A stretch of DNA of 64,000 nucleotides from Sciurus carolinensis (Eukaryota; Chordata; Mammalia; Rodentia; Sciuridae). This document shows positions 44,498 to 55,205 of this stretch, piece after piece. A program made the position numbers and the translations under genes. Each line of letters begins with the position of its first letter. Positions within the stretch are counted from its first letter, which is position 1. Under the pieces are notes generated by a model. It did no database searches. It was not told where the DNA came from and saw nothing but the letters and a program-made list of their open reading frames with translations. The DNA is taken from the NCBI RefSeq assembly GCF_902686445.1, contig NW_025920107.1, forward strand, positions 248,001 to 312,000. The letters are read 5' to 3'.

Positions 44498-46560
44498 CTT
44501 GCCATTCATTTGCTCACAACAGGATTATTTAGTTTCTCAAAAGTGGGAGTGGGCTCTGTAAATGGTTTACAGCCCCTTCAAGGTATTTGAGGCAGTGACA
44601 TCCCCTGAAACTTCAGCCTGCAGTCTCAGTGTGGCAGCTCTCTTTTTTCTAAAAGAAAGATGCTGCTTTGTGTCCCTTTATTTATTCCAGGATAATGTGG
44701 AGATCAAAAAGGTGTGCCTAGCACAGGGAGTGGAGGCTGCCATTCTTATTTCTGTGCTTGTACTTTCTGTGAATTTGAAGGGATGAGCTGCTGGCCTTTC
44801 TTCCTTGGGATCAGGAACTCAGCCCAGATGCAAAGGTTTTCTCTAAGGTGGAGCTGCACATTGGAAACAATTTGCTCTTTTTCCTCCTTCTCTGCCATAA
44901 ACACCTAAATGTGTGCACAACTGCTGAGCTTCAGCCACAGCCTCCAGGAGCCTGAGTGGGGGAGGGGATACAAAACCCAGGGAATTTGAGGAATGGCTAC
45001 GTGTTGCTACTCTTCTTTCCCCCCACCCCAAGGATCATGCATTGCAGTTGTAATTTTTAAAATGTCCCAGAAAGTTCCAAGGCAGCAGTTTATGCTTAAC
45101 TCTATCACTTTGGAGGTGTTTATCCATTTAACAGCAAGTCCTTAGAAAGTGGAGAAGGTTTTATGATTTCTAATCAGGCCCAGAACAAGTCCAGCATAGG
45201 CTCTCTGGATGAAGGGAGCCTGCTGCAGCTGCTTCACATATAACTCTGAGGTATCCCTCCAGGCCTCTGGGTGAATGTGTCACCTCTGTCATCTAAACAT
45301 CTGCCCCAAGCTATGGCCTTGCTCAAGACCTCCTCATGGTTCCTCAACAGACTGGCCTGACCTGCCAGAACTCCTGCCCACCTTCCAAGGCCCCTTCTCA
45401 CCTGCTTCCCAGTCTGGGTGACTCTGCAATGCAGTACCTTCCTGGAGCCCCCTGATTACCATTTTTCCAGAAGCCCCCCCCATAGGTCACTAGAGTGAGA
45501 GACTCTCCCCCGCTGTAGGAGGTACCTACTGCCTTGCTCATGCCTGGAGGATGATACTTGATTTTGCACCTTCCTGAACCCCTCAGTTCTTGGCAACTGG
45601 AGATGATCCTGGTTCCCCATCTCCACCTACCCCAGAGCAGCACCCTGTAGAGGCCTTGCAGACATCAGCTAGGTGAGGACTCAGTAGAGGCCTTTGGAAA
45701 CCCACTTTCAATGACAGCCGAGGTCACCATCCTCAGGCAGGCATGAGGACTACTGATTCACAGAGTCAGGTCACTTTGTTTGTGTGTCCATAGGATGAGG
45801 GAGGAGACATGGTGGGAGGCACCAGGCTTGGGTAGGAACACAGTTGGAGGGTGTGAACACCTTCCTGGGGTTGAGTGGGGAGAAGTCAGGAGAAGCAGGG
45901 TGCAAGGAAAAGGCCCTAGGAATTTCCCCAGGCTGTGAGGGGACATGGGGAGCTGTTGAACATAAGCCAGTCACATGAACACTTGGCAGACTCTTGAAGG
46001 AACTAACCAGGGTGAGGGCATATGTTCCTCAGAGCAAACCATCACCCTGTGGAGACACTAAACTTGGAGACTTCTAATTCTGGCCTTGCCCTGAGAGCTG
46101 GGGAGAGCTCAGGCAAACCATGTGGATACATCTAAGTACTAGGATGCTGGCTGCAGCTGGAGGGTCACTGGGGATGTGTGGTTGATGATAACAAACCTCA
46201 GAAACCAGAGGCACATCTCCCAGGAAAGACCTCCGCACCATTTGGAACTGTGAGGGTGGATGGATGAATCTCTTTCCAGACCCAGGCCAGTGAGGAGAGC
46301 TGAATGGACACCATGTCCAGTGCTGGCCCCCTCCTGTCATGGTGGACATGGATGCTGGGTGAGTGCACATGGTAGGCAGGGTCTTCAAAGCAGTGACCCT
46401 GTGGATATGACTGGATGAGACAGAAGTGCAAGATTCAGGAAGAAAGGATGCAAACTAGTGCTTATGGCTTTTAATTCTCCATGTGTCCTCTTGGATCTGC
46501 AGAAACAGAACATGAGCCTTAATTTTTCTGTGGATCATTTCCCCTCTATTTAAGTTTATA

Positions 46561-46650
46561 GGGACTGGGGATATAGCTGAGTTGGTAGAGTACTTGCCTA
46601 GCATGCACAAGTCCCTGGGTTCAATCCCCAGCACCACCAAAAATTTTTAA
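46561..46650 (+). mobile_element. ID-type tRNA-derived SINE, well preserved
   Basis: The cleanest ID copy in the window: atagctgagttggtagagta (A-box region), ccctgggttcaatccccagc (B-box region), short A-rich tail. It resembles tRNA but has no cloverleaf pairing throughout, so it is a SINE and not a tRNA gene. Confidence 0.93.
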
Positions 46651-46699
46651 ATTAAATTTACATAATTTTTATGTCAAATTTCAAATAATGCAGACATTT

Positions 46700-47100
46700 A
46701 TGGAGTAAGAACTACTGTCCTCCTTTGTCCCCTTTGCTCCTCTTCCAGTCAGTTTTGCACTCACTAAAGATCTCTGTCCCTCAACACATGTACATCTGAA
46801 TATGAAGATACACTTGGGTTTTGCTTTTTCTCCTACATTGAAGGGATGATGTTCACACTTTGTCTTTCACTTAGCAGCATGTCATAACTTTCTTTGCTCA
46901 TGTAAATTACTCCCTCTCCCTTTTTATAGCTGTATTATATTCCAGACAGTGACTGCTATAGTTTATTGAACCATTTGTCTATTGATGGACATTTATGTGG
47001 TCTGCAAGGTTTGCTAGTAATCAATAACTGATTCAATAAGCATCTTGTATGTACATTCAGGTACAGGCAAATATTTCAAGATGAGAAATATGTGATCTTA
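46700..47100 (-). mobile_element. Ancient L1 3' end
   Basis: Reverse strand: tttgtctattgatggacatt, tttttatagctgtattatat. Typical of degenerate L1 tails. Confidence 0.6.
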
Positions 47101-50100
47101 TAAAATCCTAGAGCAGGAAACATCTTTTATTGTGAGCCCCTTCATCTATTCTGGAACCTCTGCACAGATGCCATACACCTGAAGTGTGTGAGATGGGTCT
47201 AACCCCTTCCTGTGCAGGCATGGGCACTGAGTCCAGACAGAGACAACACACAGATTTACATCAAAAATTCCTCTTGCTGTTTGTCCTTAAGCAGCCAGGA
47301 ATGAGTTGTGGTTGGTCCTACAGTAGACCAGTGACCTGTGGCTTGTTCGTGGTCCCTGCTGTTAGCATAAACAGACCCATGGCACTGGCTATGGTGCATA
47401 AGGTTTTTGTCAAGGAGTGGGGTGGTCTGTGGATCTGTGTGGGCTTCAGTGGCTCTTCCTGTGTAGGACCAAGCAGTTCCTTGGGCTTGTGGGAGGGAGT
47501 GGAGGCTCCTGTGCAGGGCACTCCAGGAGTTAACTAGGGTTCCCTCTCCCTCCTGCCTCCTTGCTCAGGTTCCACTGGGAGCTTTGCCCCAGGCTGTGGG
47601 AAATGAGGGGCCCTGGGTGAAGGCACTTTTTCTCCCAAGCTTCTGTCTCTGGCAGATGTGGTCCCTGCTAAGGTCTAAGAAGGTAACTCTGCAAGCTCAC
47701 TGCTCCCCCAGTGGACAGACCAGCAGGGACTGGCACTGGACATGAGTGTCCCATCCATTCCAGGCACCCACAGGTGTTGGTTGCAGATGCTGGTCCCTGT
47801 GACTGGGGTGGTCAAGGACAAGGGGCCCTTCCATCTGCCAGGATCCTCTTGGAAACAACCCTCCTTTGTTTCCAGGCTGAGCTATTGTGTGGTGCTTTTG
47901 GCTTTTTGTTTCCTTTAATTCCCCACTTAAATCTGTGGAGAATCTGATTATTCCACGCCACTTGGTGGTCTTTCTCTCTGAGCTGGAACCATCTGCAGTG
48001 GGGAGGAGAGACCCACTCAGACCCCAGGAGAATGTGGGTGGTGAAGGTGTGGGTCTCTGGCTCCAGTGACAGTCTGGGTTTATGTTGCTGCTCCTCAGGC
48101 CAGTGATTTGTGGCCAGTGATTGGTGGTTGGTGATGGGTGATCCATGCTCAGGGGCCACAAGGAGCCTCCCTGTATGCTCCTTGCTTCAGCCTTGGGCAG
48201 TGACAGCTGTGTCCCTGCACCAGACTTCCCACCCATGCCACCCCCACCCTCTGAGGGGAGAGAAGAGTGTGCCTGGGGTGGCATGCTTTTACCAGAAATT
48301 CAGTGAAACTCCAGGCCCAGGGTCAGAGGCAGGAGCCAAAGGACTGAATCAGGGTCCCTGAATCCTTCCCATTGCCTACCTCTGCTCTGACCTGGAGAAT
48401 AATGGGTGTTGGCAGCTGCCAGGTGCAGGAGATGAGACTCAGAGTTGATTTAGAGGAGACTGGAGGGGTCTGGAAGGACACAACTAAGCCCCAGGAAGAG
48501 CCTCCTCTCTTCTGTGTTCCTGCTCTTGCCTGGAGCTGTTCTCCCTGAACTGCACCAGCACTATCTTGTGTGATGCCCTGGAGGGAAAGGGAGGCCCAGG
48601 TCAGAGGTTTCCTGGGTGTGAGAGAGTGGCAGGCTGGGTTCAGACCCAAGTTCAGACTGTGAAAGGCTAAGGGTCTCTCCTTTTTTTTTTTTGCTCCAGA
48701 ACTTAAGGTTATCCCTACCAAGGCCCTAGGCTGTGCCTTTGGGGGCAGAGAATGGGCTGAAATCACTGCCAGAAGAGCACTCTCAGTTCTCCATGGTTGT
48801 GGGGCTGTGGTTTGTCCTCCATCAAATTCCTCTGCTTCCAGTGACTATGAGGACAGATGAGATTTGGGGGCTAAAATGTCTTTAACTAAGCTATACTGCA
48901 AAGGTGTTCCATTTTAAGGAAGTGTGAAGAAAGGTGCAGGACAACTGCTTTATGGGCTGTGCATTGGAGCCATGCAGAAGAGCAAAGACAAGTCAATCTG
49001 GAGCCACAGGTGCAGAGTGAGGGTCAGCACAGGGCACTTGGTGGCCAAGGGGATGTGGCAAGAGTGGATTCAAGGTAGTGTGGAGCTGGATGGATGCCCA
49101 GAGTCCACTCTGAGAGACCAGGAGCCTGTCTTCTGGAAAGCACTCTCTACAGCCCTGTTGGGCCCACAACTTTTGGGGTACTTAAAGCTATGTCTTAGAA
49201 CAGGTCATTGTCTCCTGTATTGAGTTTGTTTGTCCTAACTCTATCTTGCCCTCTGGGTGCCCTCCTGTGCCTTCATCTCAGCTTCTACATATTGGGGGTC
49301 ACTGGGCTGTGGGTTTCTTCCTGGTTACAGGGCCAGTGACCCACACCATGGAAAAGCAGAGGACATGTGGCTGCCCCAGATGCCCAGACCTTCCATCGGC
49401 ATGGAGAACACTGAGGCTGAGTTAGGCCATCAGGACAGGAGTGCATGACCACCTATGTCCCATACAGGAGCCACCCAGGCCTGTGACAGTCTCCTGTGGT
49501 TTGGAATTCAGGAGGGGCTGCCTTCTGAGCATTTTGAGACTGTGGATGGTCTTCTGCAGGCGGCAGGAGTTATCTGTCCTCAGGGACTCTGTTCACATTT
49601 TCCTGAAGATGCCCTGTTCATCTGCATATCCTCTGTGGGCTCCTGGACCCTCTGAGGGGATTTCATTATGCAGCCAGCAAGAACCAGTTTGTAAAGTGAG
49701 AAGAACCAGGTGAGGTTTTGCTTTTCTTCTAAAGGGGAGAAAGAAACTGATTGCTTCCCCCTAGCCTGTGGTGGGTGATGGCTCATTGAGCATCTGCTAC
49801 TGACAGACTCTGGGCTAGGCCTTGTCCCTAAGGTAATGCTGAGGTGGGTGCTGCTGTCTTAGAGAAGCATATGCAGGCAGGGTAACCAGTGAGTCTTAAG
49901 TTGGACACTATTGGGTGGAGGAGTCAGAATTCCAACCTGGGAATGTCCCTACCTTGGTTTCTCAGGCAGTCAGCAAGTCCACCTGGCACCCACTGACTCT
50001 TCTCCTGGCTCTGGCAGCAGTTTCTGTGTGTAAACTGGACTCACTCTGAATATCCTGGCTGCTTAACCTGACTCTTGGCCAGCCAGCACCAGAGGCAGGT

Positions 50101-51195
50101 GACAGAATGTTGCCTACCTGGAGGGTAGGAGTCAGGGCTGGTGTCCCTGTCTTTCATTTTTCTCAGCATGCAGTGAGGTTTTGGTGGGGTGACACCAACC
50201 CAGAACCACAGTTTGGTGGGACTTCAGGGCTGTCGAGAGACAGACAGACACTAGAGGACAGCTCCTAGAAGCTCTCATCATGTCTGTGAAGAGTCACTCA
50301 AGAAGTGGGGCTACCTATGACCAAGCCCTCACTGGCTGTGAAGTGCTGATCATGGAGCTGGGCTAGCAGGGAGAAGCTGGCAGATGTCAGGTCTCCAGAA
50401 AAGACTACAGGAGGTGACCTCTGTGCTTCAAGTCTTGGCACACACTCATGCAACAGTTGAACAAATAAAATAATGGAAAACTAGGTGCAGGTCAGGGCCT
50501 GAGGTGGCTGGATGGTGCCCTCAGTTGACATTTCTCAGCTGCCTGATTCTGTGGTTTTGGGTGTGTTTGTGCTGCAGGACATTGCACACATGCTGACCGA
50601 GCTCCAAGTGGCCTCATGGCTGATGCTAAGAGGCCAAAGATGTAGGTTTGCACATGAGTTTTGGAGAAAGGTAATAAGCACTAAGTCATGTTTTAAATGC
50701 AAATTGGGTTGAGGATTTGAAATAATTTCATTCAGACTCCAGAGCAGGATACTTGTAATTCAGCATGCCAGGGGCAGACCAATCCTGCCATCCTTGGGGG
50801 ACCTAGATAAAATAGCTCCTGTCCCCTGCTGAGAAGGAGCAGGCTATCAACACTGCTGTGGCCAGACTCAGCAGACTGATGTTTCTTTGGCCCTATACCA
50901 TGTTGATTTCATACCCTGGGCACAGCCAGGCTGAGGGATGTCTTGAGAACACAGTCATGAAAAGATAGAAAACAAATGTAATTTCTGTCTTTGGGCACTG
51001 TGTGGATGAGTCTCTGGGTGTTTATTTTATGTGACACCATTCTCATGGTGTTGCTTTCTTTTCTACTTTCTTTGAGAGAACACCTCAGAAACTTAGGCAA
51101 AACAGTTGGGCCTTATAAGGATCCTGGAATGGTGTTCTGACTAGAAGTTGAGTTTCTCTACTGAGTGTTTCTGACATCTCTCTGGCTCACTGTAG

Positions 51196-51216
51196 GTCAT
51201 TCTTGCTCCTGCCACC
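51196..51216 (+). other. Relic splice acceptor and 5' UTR before ACKR3-like coding exon
   Basis: A pyrimidine-rich run (about 51,170-51,190) ends in ctcactgtag. Then comes gtcattcttgctcctgccacc and the ATG. The exon thus begins about 20 bp before the start codon, as in the ACKR3 coding exon. Retention of an intron edge argues against a retrocopy. Confidence 0.6.
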
Positions 51217-52277
51217 ATGGATCTGAATCTCTTTGACTATATGGAGCCAGGGAACTTCTCTGACTTCCCTGCATCCTGGTGGACATGGTGCAGTGCCCTG
51301 TCATGCCCTACAAGGGAATCCTTCATGCCCTACATGCTTTCCTTCATCTACATCTTCATCTTCTTGATCAGCATGATTGCCAACACTGTGGTGGTCTGGA
51401 TGAACATCCAGGCCAAGACCACAGGCTACGACAGACACTGCTACATCTTGAACCTTGCCATCATGGACCTGTGGGTGGTCCTCACCATCCCAGTCTGGGT
51501 GGTCAGTCTGGTGCAGCACAACCAGTGGCCCATGGGTGAGCTCACCTGCAAGGTCACACACCTCATCTTCTCCATCAACCTCTTTGGCAGCATCTTCTTC
51601 CTCACCTGCATGAGCGTGGACCACTACCTCTCCATCACCTACTTCACCAGCACCTCCAGCCACAGGAAGAAGATAGTGTGTTGCATCCTGTGTGTCCTGG
51701 TGTGGCTGCTGGCCTTCTGTGTGTCTGTGCCTGACACCTACTACCTGAAGTCCATCACATCTGCTTCCAACAATGAGACCTACTGCTGGTCCTTCTACCC
51801 TGAGCACAGCATCAAGAAGTGGCTGATCATGGAGCTTGTCTCTGTTGTCTTGGGCTTCACCATCCCCTTCTACATCATAGGTGTCTTCTACCTAATGCTC
51901 ACCAGAGCCATCATGGTGTCAGGTGACCAGGAGAAGCACAGTAGCTGAAAGATCATCTCCTAAATGGTGGTCTTCCTGGTGTGCAGGCTCCCCTACCATG
52001 TGGTGGTGCTGCTGGACATCTTCATCCTGCACTACCTCCCCTTCACCTGCCAACTGGAGAACGCACTCTTCACAGCACTGTGTGCCACACAGTGCCTGTA
52101 ATTGGTGCACTGCTGTGTCAATCCCATGCTGTACAACTTCATCAACTGCAGCTGCCAATACAAGCTGATGAAGGCTTTGTCTTCAAGTACTCTGCCAAAA
52201 CAGGCCTCAGCAAGGTCATTGACACCTCCAGAGTGTCAGAGACAGAGTGCTTGGTGTTGGAGCAGAACACCAAATGA
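51217..52277 (+). pseudogene. ACKR3: ACKR3 (CXCR7) decayed copy
   Basis: ACKR3 is a seven-helix atypical chemokine receptor that scavenges CXCL12/CXCL11 through arrestin. The first 243 codons are open (MDLNLFDYMEPGNFSD...) and cover TM1-TM5. They keep NLAIMDLWVVLTIPVW, the disulfide cysteines C111 and C190, and SNNETYC. Then come in-frame stops TGA (51,946) and TAA (51,961), a TAA at 52,099, and a frameshift near 52,155-52,170, after which the C-tail (FKYSAKTGLSKVIDTSRVSE) is read in another frame to TGA at 52,275. Residues 19-40 are scrambled by compensating indels, the DRY motif is DHY (135-137), and one codon is missing at LI-MELV. Total length is close to the 362-codon human gene. It may be transcribed but cannot make the receptor. 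Confidence 0.92.
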
Positions 52278-52755
52278 CTCAGTCTGCAGTGGCCAGGGAC
52301 AGGGAGATTGTAAACATGGCCTGGGGCCACATGGTTTCCAGAGGAAAGCAAGGAAGCTTTGGAACTGAATGCCCAAGTGACACAAAGAAGAGAAGGTGTG
52401 ATATTGTGCATCCTTCTCTCCTTCCATGCCACTGCAGCTGTTGCCCAGTTGTGCATTCTGACACTTTTGCAAAGGCAAAGCTGTGTTGTGCAACCAGCGC
52501 TGTCTCAAAACCAACTTCAGGACAGGATTGCCTGTACAATAGAAGCTTCTCCGTTTCCTGAAATTCTTATATGGTGATTGTATTCAAGTTTTAAGACTTT
52601 ATTTTCTCACTACTGGCACACCTTATAAATGTATTTGAAAGTTAAATATATTTTAAATATCCTGTGGGAGGTATAATGCTAACAGACCTAGATGGTAGTA
52701 CTTGTAAGGTTAGTTTGAATTCTGTTTTGACTAAGAATAATATTGTTAGCCAATT

Positions 52756-52788
<33 letters not shown>

Positions 52789-53030
52789 ACATATATATGC
52801 AAGTCATGGCTGAAATGTTTTATTTGCAATAGTTTTATATGTGTGTGGTGTGTTGTACCAATACAGGATACAGAACAAAATCTGCTGTGTAATGCACTCT
52901 GGGACACTAATAATATCATGGAGTTACATTTTAAACAAAAAACTGTCACAGTCTGAAAATCTGTGCACAAAATGAACAGAGTTCTCTTAATTTTGTAAGT
53001 TATTTTTTAATAAAGAACTTTGTTTCCTAA
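52278..53030 (+). other. 3' UTR-like sequence of ACKR3 copy
   Basis: Continues colinearly after the stop to AATAAA at 53,009-53,014 (ttttttaataaagaactttg), about the length of the human 3' UTR. It includes a (TA)n tract at 52,761-52,788. No poly(A) run follows, as expected for a genomic duplicate. Extent is inferred. Confidence 0.55.
52761..52788. repeat. (TA)n microsatellite
   Basis: About 13 AT units within the 3' UTR-like region. Confidence 0.95.
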
Positions 53031-55000
53031 AAGTGCATTCACACCTCATTTGTGAAAGCATGCTTGGCATTGAGACAGCATTTATGATGACAGTACATGG
53101 ATATGTGGATGTATGTTGCATACACAAGCCAGCTGAATAAACATATTTGAAGAGAGAACCACCATAAAACAAAACCCAGATGGTTAGTGTAGATGAGCAG
53201 CATAAAGGTATAACATTCAAGCACACTAAATGTTTCTTAGAAGATTTTCAGGTGGTGGTGTGTTGGGGAGGGAGGTGGTGGGTAGTGTGCAGTGAGGTGT
53301 CTGTGGAGGCAGAAGCAGTGCAGGAAATGTGTGGTCTGAGTTTGCCTGGTCTCCTGGGCTTCCAGGGCCACCCATCACAGTCCCTCACACTGTCTCTGCT
53401 GAGGGTTGGAGGCACAATTGCTGTTTTCCCTTTCTGAGGAGACCTCTGACCAACACTTACTGTGCAGATTTTCTGTATACTCTATACCAGTTAATTAGAG
53501 TGGTTCCCTGTTGTCTACCCCAGGTATGTCCCAAGACCTTGAGACCCAGAGGCACCCAACCCTGTGTGTATAATATGTATGTTTACTATATTTTCTCCTA
53601 GATACACAACTATGGTAAGGTTTAATTTGTGAATTAGACACAGAGATCAACAACAATTACTGAGAATAAAACAGAATAATTATAACATTCTCTAGTAAAT
53701 GTCATTTAAAACAAGAATTATGTATTTCTAGAATTTTTCATTTAGCACTTTTGGACTGTGAGTAACTGAAACTGCAGAAAGTGAAACTGGCTAAGGGAAG
53801 ACAATTGACTGCCCTTGAGGCCATGCAATGAGCAGATTTCTGGCTTGTGCATGGCCACAGAAGCCTGCATTGTGACCGTTTTTCAGAAGAGCATTCTCAG
53901 AATGGCTGACCTCCATATAGACCACAGGAACTGCAGGCTTCTGCAGACCTCGCTTCTGTTAGAGCTCAGAGAAAGGTCCTTTCCACCCCAGCATGGGTGA
54001 GACCATCTGTGGGCCAGCACCAATGAGGGTCCTCTTGAGAGCCAGGTCTAGTGCTTGTTGGAAAGACTCTGCACCTGGGCTCATACACACTCAGCCCAGG
54101 GGTCCCTGGGGCTGCAGATGGTGCCATCTGCAGGAGGGAACCTATTTCCTGCCCAGGATGCACAGCCTGAGTTCTGAGGCCAGGGCAGTGGTTGGCTGGC
54201 TCCTGTTTACCTGACACACCCAAACCCGCAGGTGTGTGCACTCCTGCCTTGGTCCAAACAGCATAATAGTGGGACAACACCACACAAACACTGGGATAAT
54301 AGAACACTATGCTAAAACACAAGATGAGGGAAAAATAAGGGAAGGGAATGGTGAAGTTGGGGAAATCATTACTCAGTACACATTCTGACCTTGAAAATGG
54401 ATCCATGTTTACTCTGAGACTTCTAGAGTTCAAATGCATGCAAAACTCCCCAAGCAGTGAATGTAGGTGAGGAGGGAAGGAGGCAGGTATAAATCACAGT
54501 CCTCATGCTTAGCTGTGACAGAGATGGAACAAACATGCTGAACTTATTAAGTTCAGTATTGAGGTCCCTCCCACTAAGGGCTGACCCCTCCTTGCCTAGG
54601 AGTTCAGGTATGCACTAGGCAGATGCACAGTGCTGGGGGTAGGTGGGGGTCCCTGTCCACTCACAGAGGTCACCTGTGTCACCGTACTTTGGTGGTTTCT
54701 GTCCCCTGCCACAAGGAATCATAGACTCCTGTCTTATAACTCTGTAGCCCAGGGTGACCACTCAGTTGCTTACTCATAGGCTGAGGTTCAGAGGGTGACA
54801 GGAGAGAGACTGTGACAACAAAGCCCCTCCAGTCTGTGCACAACAGCATGCCCAGTCCTGAGCTACACCATTTTGTAAAGTGGGGGCAGTGTGCCTTGAG
54901 CTACCCCCTTGTGAGTGCAAGTGCTGAGAGTCCTTGTCTGGATACATGCATGATCACCAGACACTGAACATGCAGAACTGACCAGGAGGAGTGACCCCAA
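53031..55000. other. GC-rich intergenic, no gene seen
   Basis: Several open frames under 160 codons on either strand, none recognised. No clear repeat apart from a purine/GT-rich piece near 53,255-53,285. Confidence 0.5.
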
Positions 55001-55205
55001 CAGGGTGCAGTGGTGCACATCTGTACCCGAGCCACATGGGAGGCTGAGGTGGAAGGATCACAGGTTCTAGGCCAGCCTGGGCAACTTAGTGGGCTCCTGT
55101 CTCAAAATGGAAAATAAAGATCTGAGGTGCAGCTCAGTGGAAAGTTGCCCAGCTACTGGGTTCAACCCTGAGTACCACACACATAGAAATAAGAAAGAAA
55201 AGAAT
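55001..55205 (+). mobile_element. Composite B1/ID SINE
   Basis: B1-like head (gggtgcagtggtgcacatct, gggaggctgaggtggaagga, gccagcctgggcaacttagt) and ID-like tail (gaggtgcagctcagtgg, gggttcaaccctgagtacc). Confidence 0.92.

Larger units (their letters stand above)
43581..51195. other. GC-rich, CpG-poor stretch; intron-like
   Basis: No convincing exon. Contains a (CT)n tract (44,459-44,497), an ID SINE (46,561-46,650), an old minus-strand L1 end (46,700-47,100) and a weak MIR (49,800-49,950). Several long open frames exist on both strands but none resembles a known family. Confidence 0.5.

Noticed and set aside
46561..46650. Possible tRNA gene
   Set aside because: A- and B-box promoter parts are present but the arms do not fold into a cloverleaf. 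It matches the dispersed ID SINE family with an A-rich tail.
47697..48284. 195-codon minus-strand open frame
   Set aside because: Lies in GC-rich, stop-poor sequence. No recognised domain, and overlapping frames on the other strand are equally open.
51217..52277. Intact chemokine receptor gene
   Set aside because: Stops at 51,946, 51,961 and 52,099 plus a C-terminal frameshift remove TM6, TM7 and the tail from the frame.
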